Assembly (NCBI GenBank): GCA_963794655.1
Contig: CAWCEV010000006.1
Location: forward strand, 1,736,001 to 1,800,000
Length of the DNA: 64,000 nt
Direction: 5' to 3'
Source of the DNA: Roseiarcus sp963794655
GTDB taxonomy: Bacteria; Pseudomonadota; Alphaproteobacteria; Rhizobiales; Beijerinckiaceae
Of this stretch, positions 26,360 through 35,225 are shown piece by piece. The first letter of the stretch is position 1; the number at the start of each line of letters is the position of its first letter. The position numbers were made by a program, and so were the translations under genes. Below the pieces are notes generated by a model, which had not been told where the DNA came from, did no database searches, and was given only the letters and a program-made list of their open reading frames with translations.

Positions 26360-27007
26360 ATGGAATCGGAGGCTTTGGCGGCGGACGCGATCTCGATCAG
26401 CGAGGGTAGCGCGAAACGACGCCAAATCATGGACGGGGCGCGCTCGGTTTTCCTCGGCTCCGGATTTGACGGGGCGAGTATGAACGACATCGCGCGCGCC
26501 GCGGGCGTCTCGAAAGGGACGCTCTACGCCTATTTCAACTCCAAGGACGAATTGTTCGAAGCGATCATCCGCGGCGAATACGCCCAGTCCGCCGAACGCC
26601 TCTGCACCTTCAGACGCGAGGGCGACGTCCGCGAAATGCTGATGGACTTTGGCGTCCGGCTGATCAGCCGCATGGCCGAACCTGGAACGCGGGCGCTTGC
26701 CCGGGTCGTCATCGCGGCGGCGGAAAAATTCCCCAATGTCGGGCGCGCCTTCTACGAGGCTGGCCCGCTTTATGGCGCCGCTCGGCTTGCCGTGGAGCTG
26801 GAAAACCTCGAGAAGTCGGGGGCGCTCAAGGTCCCGGATCCTGAGCGCGCGGCCTGGCAGTTCGTGGATCTCTGCCAAAGCTACGTTTACAAGCGCCTCC
26901 TGTTCGGCGTCGTCAACTCGATCAGCCACGACGATATCGAAGCCTCGGTCGAGGCGGGGGTCGATGTGTTCATGAAGGCGTATGGCGCGGATAAGCGTGC
27001 CGAATAA
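26360..27007 (+). CDS. TetR/AcrR-family repressor of the efflux operon
   Basis: 215 residues. N-terminal helix-turn-helix AKRRQIMDGARSVFLGSGFDG...MNDIARAAGVSKGTLYAYFNSKDELF, then an all-helical ligand domain. ATG 26360 (AAGG upstream) is preferred to GTG 26300, which would place operator O2 inside the gene. It is divergent from the EmrAB-type operon, and two matching palindromes in between strongly suggest it represses both directions until a drug binds. Inducer unknown. Confidence 0.9.
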   Translation: MESEALAADAISISEGSAKRRQIMDGARSVFLGSGFDGASMNDIARAAGVSKGTLYAYFNSKDELFEAIIRGEYAQSAERLCTFRREGDVREMLMDFGVRLISRMAEPGTRALARVVIAAAEKFPNVGRAFYEAGPLYGAARLAVELENLEKSGALKVPDPERAAWQFVDLCQSYVYKRLLFGVVNSISHDDIEASVEAGVDVFMKAYGADKRAE

Positions 27008-27159
27008 GTTCGGAGGACGCCTGCCTGGGAGCGCCTGAAGACTAGACAGCGCCCCCGGTCGCTCGTCCACGCGACGATCTTCGCCCAGTGTTTCCCCGCA
27101 CTTTTCAGTTGAGATCCTTGAGCTAGACTGCGCCGGATTCAGCGGGGGGAGGCCTGCTC

Positions 27160-28302
27160 ATGTTTGGCAGCACGATTCTCGATGTCGCAATCGGCCTGAT
27201 TTTCAGCTTTCTCGCAGTCAGCCTGTTCACCAGCGCCACAGTCGAGGCGATCAACTCCCTGTTGCAGCTGCGCGCGGTCAATCTCAAGAGCGGAGTCATG
27301 GCGCTCGTCAATGATCCGAACTTCGACGGTCTTGCGAAACGCCTTTACGCACATGCGCTGGTTAGCCCCTTAGGTCCAGGCCTTCAGCAGGTTTCGGCGG
27401 CTGCGACGGCTCCTCAGAGAAGCGCCGAAGCGTCGCCTGTCAAAGCGCGACCGGCCTCCGACAACAGCACCTACCTCTCGCGGCTCAAAGACGTCGCCGC
27501 GTTCTGGCGGCCGGTCGGCCCCGCATATGTCGATATCAGAACACTTCCCGCCTATATCGACAAACAGCAGTTTGCGCGCGCTCTCCTCGATATCACTGGG
27601 CTATCCGCGGCGTCCGCGGCGGACGCCGGGGTTGCGGCGGCCGACGCGAAGGCGCGCTGCGCCTCACTCGACGCCGCGATTGCCGCGATCGCCAATCCGC
27701 AGATCCGCGACTTCGTCAAAGGTGCATCCGATCGCGCCAGAGGCGATATCAAGGCGATCGAGGACGAGATCGCCGCCTGGTTCGACGGCGCCATGGACCG
27801 GGTGAGCGGCGAGTTCAAGCGCTGGACTCAGGCCGCCGCCTTTTTCATCGCGCTCGCGTCGGCGGTGTTCTTCAATATCAACTCGATCCGCGTCGGCGAG
27901 GCGCTCTGGGAGCATCCCGCCATCGCCGACCAGCTTTATGCGGCCGAGCAGACACAACCAGCTCAATCCGACCCAGCTTCCAAGTCCGTCCCCGGCGGCT
28001 CGCCCAACTTTCTCGACGACGAGAAAAAGGCCCTAGGCGATATCCAGGCGTTGCTGGTCGCTGGCCTGCCGATCGGATGGCCGTCGGGTCACTTGTTCGA
28101 CGTCAGCGACGGCCACGGTGTTCCAACCTATATCTGGAGTTCTCAAACCTTTGGCCAGTCCCTCGTCGGATGGCTCATCACCGCTTTCGCCACTCTATTC
28201 GGCGCCCCGTTCTGGTTCGACGCTTTACAGTCGATCGTCCGGCTTAAAGGCGCGGGCCCAAGCCCGGCGGACAAAGCGGACAAGCGAGCGGCATCAAGCT
28301 AG
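27160..28302 (+). CDS. Conserved membrane protein of unknown function
   Basis: 380 residues. An N-terminal membrane helix (VAIGLIFSFLAVSLFTSATVEAIN) leads into a long soluble, Ala-rich region with a low-complexity stretch near 85-105, then a second helix (AAAFFIALASAVFFNI near 225) and a third near the C-terminus (VGWLITAFATLFGAPFWFDALQSIV). The GAPFWFDAL end and the N-terminal helix look conserved in proteins of this type from other bacteria, but I know no function. GGGGGGAGG precedes the ATG. Monocistronic by context. Confidence 0.75.
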   Translation: MFGSTILDVAIGLIFSFLAVSLFTSATVEAINSLLQLRAVNLKSGVMALVNDPNFDGLAKRLYAHALVSPLGPGLQQVSAAATAPQRSAEASPVKARPASDNSTYLSRLKDVAAFWRPVGPAYVDIRTLPAYIDKQQFARALLDITGLSAASAADAGVAAADAKARCASLDAAIAAIANPQIRDFVKGASDRARGDIKAIEDEIAAWFDGAMDRVSGEFKRWTQAAAFFIALASAVFFNINSIRVGEALWEHPAIADQLYAAEQTQPAQSDPASKSVPGGSPNFLDDEKKALGDIQALLVAGLPIGWPSGHLFDVSDGHGVPTYIWSSQTFGQSLVGWLITAFATLFGAPFWFDALQSIVRLKGAGPSPADKADKRAASS

Positions 28303-28656
28303 CGGGCTTCGACTGGTCTGAGGCGGCCGATCGAGAGACGGTTCGAGGCGACAAGTCGTTGCGGAAAATCAGAATTTCGGTTAAGCTGGCCCATGGACAA
28401 TCTCGGCCTTCTTTCGCGCCAAGGATGCAAGCCCGTCTTGCCGGCCGCTCTCTTTGCGAGAGAAAAGCGTTACAAAAGCTATACCGGCCGCCAGTCCTTG
28501 CAACTCATTGAAAAGTCTCGATTCGAACGAGCGAATCCAAGGGACTCCAACATAATCAAAGCCTCATGAGCCGTATCTTCGGCGTCAGAGGGCCGCAGGC
28601 CAAGAAAACCCAAACGAGTGATGCGAAGGGCTCCACTTGTCGCTGCGCAACCGAGG
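28303..28656. other. 354-bp spacer between membrane-protein gene and fumC
   Basis: No credible gene. Holds a degenerate copy of the TTGCG...AATCAGAA motif from 28359 and one copy of a 44-bp dispersed repeat at 28507-28550. This is the convergent 3' region of both neighbours, but no clear intrinsic terminator is visible. Confidence 0.6.
28507..28550. repeat. 44-bp dispersed repeat, copy 1
   Basis: Begins ATTGAAAAGTCTCGAT and ends GACTCCAA. Aligns without gaps to 62101-62144 at 36 of 44 positions, with the first 16 bases identical. Both copies are in spacers. Confidence 0.65.
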
Positions 28657-30141
28657 TCAGCGACCGTTGTGGGCTTTCCCGGCGCGGCCGTGTTTGGGCG
28701 GCTCGCCTTCCTCGCCATCGATCGGCAGCGGATGGATCATGTCCTCGGGTCGGACCCATTTGTCGAACTGATCGGCGGTCACATGACCGAGCGCGAGCGC
28801 CGCCTCCCGCAGGCTGACGTCGTCGCGATAGGCCTTGAGCGCGATCTCGGCGGCCTTTTCGTAGCCGATATGAGGATTGAGCGCCGTCACCAGCATCAGC
28901 GAATTGTCGAGATGCTCCTTGATCCGCTTCTCGTTCGGCTCGATGCCGCGGGCGCAATTTTCGTCAAAGGAGCGGCAGCCTTCAGCCAGAAGCTGAATCA
29001 ACTCGAGCACATTGTGCAAGGCGACCGGCCGATAGACATTGAGCTGGAAGTTTCCCTGCGAGCCGGCGAAGGCGACCGATGCGTCGTTGCCGAACACCTG
29101 TACCGCGACCATGGTCAAGGCTTCGCACTGGGTGGGGTTGATCTTGCCCGGCATGATCGAGGAACCCGGCTCGTTCTCGGGGATTTTCAATTCACCAATG
29201 CCGGCCCTCGGCCCGCTGGCGTACAGGCGGACGTCGTTCGCCATTTTCATCAGCGCGCCCGCAAGCGTGCGCAACGCCGCGCTGGTGTTGACCATCGCGT
29301 CGTCCGCCGACAGCGCCGCGAACTTGTTGGGCGCCGAGGTAAAGGGGGTTCCGGTTTCCTCCGCGAGCTTGCGCGCGACCGTGTCGCCGAACCGCGGATC
29401 GGCGTTGAGCCCGGTGCCGACAGCCGTGCCGCCGATCGCAAGCGGCCTGAGGCCGTCGCAGGCCCGCTCGACCGTCTCGACCGCCTGAGAGATCTGCGCT
29501 ACCCAGCCTGAGATCGCCTGCCCGAGGGTCAGTGGCGTTGCGTCCTGCATATGGGTGCGGCCAACCATCACGACAGTCGAAAACGCCTTCGCCTTGTCGT
29601 CGAGCGTATCTCGCAATCGCCCAACCGCAGGCAGCAGGAACTGCTTGATCTGGTGCGTCGTCGCGATGTGCATAACGGTGGGGAACACGTCGTTGGACGA
29701 CTGGCTCTGGTTGACGTCGTCGTTGGGATGGATCGGCTTCTTGGACCCGACCACGCCGCCAGCGATCTGAATGGCCCGGTTCGCGATCACCTCGTTGGCG
29801 TTCATGTTGGACTGGGTGCCGGAGCCCGTCTGGAACACGACCAGCGGAAACTCATGGTCGAGCTTGCCATGGATCACGTCTTCGGCGGCGCGCACGATCA
29901 GGTCGGCCTTGTCCTTCGGTAATTTGCCAAGCTCCAAGTTCGCGAGAGCCGCGCATTTCTTGAGCAACCCGAAGGCGCGCACCACCGGCCGTCCCCAGCG
30001 GTGCCGCTCGATGCCGATGGTGAAATTCTGCCGCGAGCGCTCGGTCTGCGCGCCCCAGAGATGCTGGCTCGGAACGCGCACTTCGCCGAGCGCGTCCTTT
30101 TCGATGCGGAACTGGTCGTTCGTCTTCGGATCGCTTGCCAT
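28657..30141 (-). CDS. fumC: Class II fumarate hydratase
   Basis: 494 residues. Interconverts fumarate and malate in the TCA cycle; oxygen-stable homotetramer, no Fe-S cluster. Signature GSSIMPGKINPTQ, TGSGTQSNMNANEVIANRA, GRTHMQDATPLTLGQ with the active-site His, and NPHIGYEKAAEIA. It is about 30 residues longer than typical FumC because of a polar C-terminal tail (IDGEEGEPPKHGRAGKAHNGR-like). Divergent from rplY over 165 bp. Confidence 0.96.
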   Translation of the reverse strand: MASDPKTNDQFRIEKDALGEVRVPSQHLWGAQTERSRQNFTIGIERHRWGRPVVRAFGLLKKCAALANLELGKLPKDKADLIVRAAEDVIHGKLDHEFPLVVFQTGSGTQSNMNANEVIANRAIQIAGGVVGSKKPIHPNDDVNQSQSSNDVFPTVMHIATTHQIKQFLLPAVGRLRDTLDDKAKAFSTVVMVGRTHMQDATPLTLGQAISGWVAQISQAVETVERACDGLRPLAIGGTAVGTGLNADPRFGDTVARKLAEETGTPFTSAPNKFAALSADDAMVNTSAALRTLAGALMKMANDVRLYASGPRAGIGELKIPENEPGSSIMPGKINPTQCEALTMVAVQVFGNDASVAFAGSQGNFQLNVYRPVALHNVLELIQLLAEGCRSFDENCARGIEPNEKRIKEHLDNSLMLVTALNPHIGYEKAAEIALKAYRDDVSLREAALALGHVTADQFDKWVRPEDMIHPLPIDGEEGEPPKHGRAGKAHNGR

Positions 30142-30206
30142 CTTTCCGTTCTCCGCCGAGAGCCATTAAGCCATGGATCGGCGAAAGCAAGGAGACGCGG
30201 CCGCTC

Positions 30207-30235
30207 TTGCCCTGCCGCCCCCGCTTCTCTATAAG
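30207..30235 (+). promoter_or_regulatory. Sigma-70-type promoter upstream of rplY
   Basis: TTGCCC at 30207-30212 and TATAAG at 30230-30235 with exact 17-bp spacing, about 70 bp before the rplY ATG. Confidence 0.5.
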
Positions 30236-30306
30236 GCCCGGCTTCGCGCCCATTCCGACACCCCTGGAGGCAGGGCGCGCACTCGATAGCAAATAAGGAC
30301 ATCATC

Positions 30307-31035
30307 ATGGCAGCGATCAAGCAACTCGCGGCCGTGACGCGCAGCGGGACAGGCAAGGGGGCCGCCCGCTCCGTTCGTCGCGAAGGCCGCGTTCCCGCCG
30401 TCATCTATGGCGGCGGTCTGAAGCCTGAACCAATCTCGGTTGATTACAAGGACGTCAACAAGCTCATCTACTCGGGCCATTTTCTGACCTCCATCTTCGA
30501 TCTCGAGGTCGAAGGCCGGAAGGAGCGTGTTCTGCCGCGCGACTATCAGCTGGACGTGGTCTCCGACCGGCCGGTCCATGTCGACTTTCTCCGTCTTGCG
30601 CCGGGATCGCGAGTGCGCATCGGTGTGCCGGTGCACGTCGTCAATCGCGAAGCCTCGCCCGGAGTGAAGAAAGGCGGCGCGGTCAATCTCGTGCTTCACG
30701 CTGTCGAGGTGATGGCGCCGGCCGACGCCATTCCTGAATCGATCACCATCGACCTTTCGGGCCTCGATTTTCACGATTCCGTCCACGTCTCCGCGATCAA
30801 GCTGCCCGAGGGCTGCCGGCCGGTCAGCTCCAAGGCCGACCAGACGGTGGTCACGATCGTCCCGCCGACGGTAATGGTCGAGGAAACGCCGGCGGCGACT
30901 GCGGCGGCCGCCGCCGCGCCTGCGCCTGGCGCCGCCGCCTCCGCACCCGCCGCGGGCGCTCCCGCCAAGGCCGACGCGGCCAAGGGAGCTGCTGCTCCGG
31001 CAAAAGCGGCCGCGCCCGCCGCCGCCAAGAAATAG
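30307..31035 (+). CDS. rplY: 50S ribosomal protein L25/general stress protein Ctc
   Basis: 242 residues, the long Ctc/TL5 form. L25 domain binds 5S rRNA (AVTRSGTGKGAARSVRREGRVPAVIYGG), followed by the C-terminal TL5 beta domain (VHVDFLRLAPGSRVRIGVPVHVVN...LPEGCRPVSSKADQTVVTIV) and a ~45-residue Ala/Pro/Lys tail that is probably disordered. Followed by pth 78 bp downstream, the usual rplY-pth pair. Confidence 0.95.
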   Translation: MAAIKQLAAVTRSGTGKGAARSVRREGRVPAVIYGGGLKPEPISVDYKDVNKLIYSGHFLTSIFDLEVEGRKERVLPRDYQLDVVSDRPVHVDFLRLAPGSRVRIGVPVHVVNREASPGVKKGGAVNLVLHAVEVMAPADAIPESITIDLSGLDFHDSVHVSAIKLPEGCRPVSSKADQTVVTIVPPTVMVEETPAATAAAAAAPAPGAAASAPAAGAPAKADAAKGAAAPAKAAAPAAAKK

Positions 31036-31113
31036 GGCTCGCGCGCGCCCCGAGCGACGGGCCCTCGCCAACGCGGGCCGCGCCGTCGCTCACGCTGATC
31101 GATCGGGGGCCCC

Positions 31114-31710
31114 ATGCTGGTCATCGCGGGACTCGGCAATCCGGGCGCGCGACACGCGCGCAACCGACACAACATCGGCTTTATGTCGGTCGATGCGATT
31201 GCCGAAGCGCACCGTTTCGGCCCGTTTCGCGCGCGCTGGCAGGGATGGGCGGCCGAGGGGCCGCTCGGCGATGAGCGGGTCATCTTGCTGAAGCCGCAGA
31301 CCTACATGAACGATTCCGGACGCAGCGTCGGCGAGGCGCTGCGCTTCCTCAAGCTCGATCTCGCCGCGCTGATCGTCATTCACGACGAGCTTGACCTCGC
31401 GCCCGCGAAAGTGAGGGTCAAGATCGGCGGCGGCAACGCCGGCCACAACGGCCTGCGCTCGATTACGGCTCACGTCGGCAACGACTACAAACGTGTGCGC
31501 ATTGGCATCGGCCATCCCGGCGACAAGGCGCTGGTTCACAATTACGTTCTGAACGACTTCGCAAAGTCGGAATCGGGCTGGGTCGAAGCCGTATGCCGTG
31601 CGATCGCCGACGCCGCGCCGCTGCTTGTCGCCGGGGAAGATGCGAGCTTCCAGAACCGGGTCCATCTCGCCGTCGAAGCGGCCGGATTTGGAGAGAAGTC
31701 GAACGCCTGA
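31114..31710 (+). CDS. pth: Peptidyl-tRNA hydrolase
   Basis: 198 residues. Frees tRNA from peptidyl-tRNA dropped by ribosomes. Catalytic His in NRHNIGFMSVD, VILLKPQTYMNDSGRSVGEA, active-site Asp in IVIHDELDLAPAKVRVKIGGGNAGHNGLRSI. The commonly following ychF is not present here: the next gene is a histidine kinase on the other strand. Confidence 0.96.
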   Translation: MLVIAGLGNPGARHARNRHNIGFMSVDAIAEAHRFGPFRARWQGWAAEGPLGDERVILLKPQTYMNDSGRSVGEALRFLKLDLAALIVIHDELDLAPAKVRVKIGGGNAGHNGLRSITAHVGNDYKRVRIGIGHPGDKALVHNYVLNDFAKSESGWVEAVCRAIADAAPLLVAGEDASFQNRVHLAVEAAGFGEKSNA

Positions 31711-31819
31711 CAAGAGGCGTCTGGCTTTCCGCGACGCAGGCTTCCTGCTTCGCTTCGGGCTTTTCGCACTGCGCTCGGGCGCAGTTGTCTACGGAAACAG
31801 TTCCGAATGGCGCGTGGTC

Positions 31820-33388
31820 TTAAGCAGCGTTGGCGTTGGCGGCGGCCCTTCGCCGGCGCGGACGCCGCCGCACCGCTGTCGCGGGGGCCGCTTCCGGATC
31901 GAGCGCAGGCAGAGCGTCCATGACCCGTTCCGGCGGGAAGATGACGATCACTTCCGTCCCAAATCGCAGCGTCGAGTTGAGGCGGAACTCGCCGCCGTGC
32001 AATTCGACCAGGCCCTTGACGATCGGCAGCCCGAGGCCGGTGCCCTCCTCGGCATTCTTCTGCGCAAGCGTGCCGCGGCCGAAAGACGACAGCACGATCG
32101 GGATTTCCTCGGCCGGAATGCCGGGCCCGGTGTCGCGGATCGAGAGATATTGCCCTCCGGTTCGCGTCCAACCGACCTTGATCACGATCGAGCCGCCTTG
32201 CGGCGTGAATTTGATGGCGTTCGTGAGCAAGTTCAGCGTCACCTGGCGCACGGCGCGCTCGTCCGCCCAGATCCGGGGCAGGTCGCTCTCCATCGCTTCG
32301 GTGATGACGAGGCGCCGCCGTTCGATACGCATCGACATGAGACGGAGGCATTCTTCGACCACACCGGTGAGCGAGACCGGTTCCTCCTTCAGTTCGTAGC
32401 GTCCGGCTTCCACCCGCGAGAGGTCGAGGATCTCGTTGATGAGCATCAGGAGGTGCTGGCCGCTCGAGTGGATGTCGGTGGAATATTCCTTGTAGACCGC
32501 GGCGGTATGAGGACCGAACAGCTCGGCCTTCATCACTTCGGAGAACCCGAGGACCGCATTGAGCGGCGTCCTGAGCTCATGACTCATCGTCGCGAGAAAG
32601 CGCGACTTGGCGAGATTGGCGCTCTCGGCGCGCCGGCGCGCCTCATCCGAATTCAGCTTGGCCTGCTCAAGCTCGGCGATGAGCGAGTCCTTTTCCGCCT
32701 GAAATGAAATGTTCTGCGCCGCGGCGGCGTGCAGGCGTCGAGCAACGACCAGGAAATAGCCGATGACGCCCACCGCAAGCGCCGCCGTCGGCAGCGCGGC
32801 CCCCTGAAGGCGGGGGGCGTAAAGAATAATCACGCCAAGGATCATTGGCAGCATGCCGGCCACGAACGCAGCCGGAATCGCCGCGGCCAAGAGCGACATC
32901 ACGGTCGAGACCAGGAGCATCACGACAATTGCGAACGCCTGCGCGTTGGGGTCGTGCGACTTCAGCAGCACGACGATGAGATAGGCCCAGGCCGAGCCGC
33001 AGAGCGTAGTGGAAAGCACGAACTTGCGCCGCCAGGCGCCCGCGGCTCTTTCCTTTTCACTGCTGTCGAGGAAGGCGATCGGCAACGCATAGCCGATGGC
33101 GATCGCGCAGGAGATGAAAGTGATCCAGGTCAGCAGCGGTCCGGCGTCGACCCACGCTAGCGCGGTGGCGCAGACGCCAAGCGCGATGACGCCAAGCATC
33201 GGGGAGGCGCTGCGATTGATCTCGGCGAACAAACGCACCATCGCCGCCGAATGGCTCGGGACCGCATCGGGCTCGGAGAGCGACCGCCGCGCCTGCCGGA
33301 GCTGGACGCTCATCTTTCGACGGCGCGCAGCTGCGTCGGGGTCGCTTCTCTGCTCGCTCCCCGTCAGATCGGCTCCGACGTCACTCAT
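31820..33388 (-). CDS. Membrane sensor histidine kinase (PleC/DivJ/PdhS-like core)
   Basis: 522 residues from ATG 33388 (GTG 33406 also possible). About six N-terminal hydrophobic helices form the sensor, then a coiled linker (AEKDSLIAELEQAKLNSDEA), HisKA with phospho-accepting H270 in SHELRTPLNAVLGFSEVMK, and a HATPase with N box NLLTNAIKFT, DTGPGIP and GTGLGLPIVKGL. The HisKA sequence with AELFGPH resembles the alphaproteobacterial cell-cycle kinases that act on DivK/PleD. No cognate regulator lies nearby. Basic C-terminal tail (RRRPRRRR). Confidence 0.88.
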   Translation of the reverse strand: MSDVGADLTGSEQRSDPDAAARRRKMSVQLRQARRSLSEPDAVPSHSAAMVRLFAEINRSASPMLGVIALGVCATALAWVDAGPLLTWITFISCAIAIGYALPIAFLDSSEKERAAGAWRRKFVLSTTLCGSAWAYLIVVLLKSHDPNAQAFAIVVMLLVSTVMSLLAAAIPAAFVAGMLPMILGVIILYAPRLQGAALPTAALAVGVIGYFLVVARRLHAAAAQNISFQAEKDSLIAELEQAKLNSDEARRRAESANLAKSRFLATMSHELRTPLNAVLGFSEVMKAELFGPHTAAVYKEYSTDIHSSGQHLLMLINEILDLSRVEAGRYELKEEPVSLTGVVEECLRLMSMRIERRRLVITEAMESDLPRIWADERAVRQVTLNLLTNAIKFTPQGGSIVIKVGWTRTGGQYLSIRDTGPGIPAEEIPIVLSSFGRGTLAQKNAEEGTGLGLPIVKGLVELHGGEFRLNSTLRFGTEVIVIFPPERVMDALPALDPEAAPATAVRRRPRRRRAAANANAA

Positions 33389-33605
33389 GAACCGCCCGAC
33401 ACGCACGCCTTACTCGCGTCAATCATGCGGTAGGAATGCTTAACGAGCAACTGACGCGATGGCGCGGAATTGTAAGATTATTGAGGATATTTCGACTAAC
33501 GTCGTTAAGTCCACAAGCGCCAGCTCTCGAAGTCCGACGTCGAGCCTGGGATTTCCTGAGCCCGCCGAGGTTGCGGGAGCGGGCGCGGGCGGGGAGGAGG
33601 GCGGC

Positions 33606-34217
33606 ATGAAGTTCTACAACTCCAATTTGGCCCCAAATCCGCGTCGCGTGCGCATTTTCCTGGCCGAGAAGGGGCTGAAGATTCCGCAGATCGAGGTGGA
33701 TCTCGCCAAATTGGAGCAAAGAACGCCCGAATTCTCGGCCCTCAATCCCTTCCAGACGATCCCAGTTCTCGAACTGGACGATGGCACGCGGATCGCGGAA
33801 TCGATCGCCATCTGCCGCTACATCGAGGAATTATGGCCGGAGCCGAACCTGTTCGGCCTGACTGCGCTCGAGCGAGCGATGATCGAGATGTGGCAGCGCC
33901 AGCTCGAATTGCGCCTGCTTCTTCCGATCGCACAGGTCTTGCGGCACAGTCATCCGCATATGGCGGAATTGGAGAACCCGCAGATTGCGGAATGGGCGGC
34001 GGCCAATCGGCCGAGGGCGCTCCGGGCGATGGCGATCGTCGACGAGGCGCTGGGCGATCGGCCATTCATCGCCGGCGACCGATTTACCGTCGCCGACATC
34101 ACCGGGCTGGTCGCGCTCGACTTCGCAAGGCCCGCGCGGATCGCCGTACCGCCAGATCTCGCTAACCTCATTCGCTGGCGAGATGCGTTGAAGGCGCGGC
34201 CAAGCGCTTCTGCGTGA
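33606..34217 (+). CDS. Glutathione S-transferase family protein
   Basis: 203 residues. Thioredoxin-like N-domain (MKFYNSNLAPNPRRVRIFLAEKG, NPFQTIPVLELDDGTRIAESIAICRYIEELWP with the cis-Pro and the glutathione-binding E-S pair), then an all-helical C-domain ending GDRFTVADITGLVALDFAR with the N-capping box. ATG 33606 sits behind GGGGAGGAGGG, and upstream codons are not family-like. Cytosolic conjugation or peroxide reduction; substrate unknown. Its stop lies inside the strong hairpin at 34211-34250. Confidence 0.9.
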   Translation: MKFYNSNLAPNPRRVRIFLAEKGLKIPQIEVDLAKLEQRTPEFSALNPFQTIPVLELDDGTRIAESIAICRYIEELWPEPNLFGLTALERAMIEMWQRQLELRLLLPIAQVLRHSHPHMAELENPQIAEWAAANRPRALRAMAIVDEALGDRPFIAGDRFTVADITGLVALDFARPARIAVPPDLANLIRWRDALKARPSASA

Positions 34218-34250
34218 GGCGGCGGCTTTTGGCCGCCGGCGCCTCACGCA
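34211..34250. terminator. Strong bidirectional hairpin between convergent genes
   Basis: TGCGTGAGGCGGCGGC pairs with GCCGCCGGCGCCTCACGCA (one bulge region) around a TTTTG loop. It overlaps the GST stop codon and lies 14 bp past the stop of the convergent small-protein gene, so it can serve both. Confidence 0.6.
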
Positions 34251-34263
34251 AGTCTTGGGCGGC

Positions 34264-34536
34264 TCAGTTGCAGACCCGCACCCCGCCGCGCCACCAGCAA
34301 CGGCGCCCGTAGTAGCCGTAGGGGCGGGCGTACGGGTGATAGCCGTAGGCATAGCCGCCGTTTGGCCGGCACCCGCCATACGGTCCTCGATGGAAGCCGA
34401 TGCCGCAGCCACCCGCGGTGAGTGTGATCGCAGACGGAACCTGGTCTGAAAGCGCGGGGAACGGCATCGAATGGACAGGAGCGGCAGCGGCAAGGCCGAC
34501 CAATGCAAGCGCAGACGCAAACACGATATTTCGCAT
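34264..34536 (-). CDS. Small secreted GCG_CRPN-motif protein
   Basis: 90 residues. Signal peptide MRNIVFASALALVGLAAAAPVHS, then GGCGIGFHRGPYGGCRPNGG, which contains the GCG ... CRPN signature of a family common in Hyphomicrobiales, and a Tyr/Gly/Arg-rich tail with a C-terminal CWWRGGVRVC pair. Likely periplasmic or surface exposed; no known activity. The start at 34536 gives a proper signal peptide and has GAAAGG upstream. Confidence 0.85.
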   Translation of the reverse strand: MRNIVFASALALVGLAAAAPVHSMPFPALSDQVPSAITLTAGGCGIGFHRGPYGGCRPNGGYAYGYHPYARPYGYYGRRCWWRGGVRVCN

Positions 34537-34601
34537 AGGAGCACCTTTCAATTCGTGGCGATCCGAGATTTAGCGAACGGTCGTTGAACGGCGGCTGAAT
34601 G

Positions 34602-34623
34602 ATCGCTCGAGCGAACGAGCGAT
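34602..34623 (-). terminator. Hairpin after the YcgN-like gene
   Basis: Perfect 8-bp stem ATCGCTCG/CGAGCGAT with a six-base loop, 13 bp beyond the stop at 34636. It lacks a U-run. Confidence 0.4.
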
Positions 34624-34635
34624 ATCGGAAGAAAG

Positions 34636-35199
34636 CTAACGCGGTCGCCGAGCGATCGGCAGCGACGGGTATCCGCGCTTGCCGTGCGGCTTCCGGTTCG
34701 GCCATCGGACGATCCGGTCCGGCCAGTATTCAAGCGCGAGGTCCGTCTCGCTTGCCGAGACCCGGCCGCGCACCGAAATTCCCGCCTTGTGCACACTGTC
34801 GGGGGAACCCGAAACCAATGGGTGCCAGTCGTAAAGGTCCCGTCCTTCAGCGACCAGCCGGTAGGCGCAGGTCACGGGAAGCCAACTCAGCTCGCGTACG
34901 GCCTGTGGCGTCAATTTCACGCAGTCGGGAACGCGCCGATGGCGCTGCCGATAGTCGAGGCAATGGCAGGTCTTGGCGTCGAGCAGCCTGCAGCCGATGT
35001 CGGTGAAATGGATCTTGCCGTCATCTTCGTCCTCGAGCTTGACGAGGCAGCAGCGGCCGCAGCCGTCGCAAAGGCTTTCCCATTCGGGCGCGCTCATCTC
35101 GTCGAGCGTCTTCACCCGCCAAAAAGGCGCGGCAGGCTGATTTCTCGCCGTCATGGAATCGGCCTCAAGCCCTACATCCGGGGGTGCTCGCTTGCTCAT
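34636..35199 (-). CDS. YcgN family (UPF0260) cysteine-cluster protein
   Basis: 187 residues. Contains the CxxCxxCC-type cluster of the zinc/iron-chelating domain family (C44, C47, C50, C51 in LCDGCGRCC) plus later cysteines (IGCRLLDAKTCHCLDY, PDCVKL), then the typical WLPVTCAYRLVAEGRDLYDWHPLVSG segment. Metal-dependent role is likely, function unknown. ATG 35199 has AAGGAAAG five bases upstream; the ATG at 35154 is an alternative. Divergent from the deacetylase gene with almost no spacer. Confidence 0.87.
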   Translation of the reverse strand: MSKRAPPDVGLEADSMTARNQPAAPFWRVKTLDEMSAPEWESLCDGCGRCCLVKLEDEDDGKIHFTDIGCRLLDAKTCHCLDYRQRHRRVPDCVKLTPQAVRELSWLPVTCAYRLVAEGRDLYDWHPLVSGSPDSVHKAGISVRGRVSASETDLALEYWPDRIVRWPNRKPHGKRGYPSLPIARRPR

Positions 35200-35225
35200 G
35201 GACTTTCCTTCGCGTAGGCGCAAGA

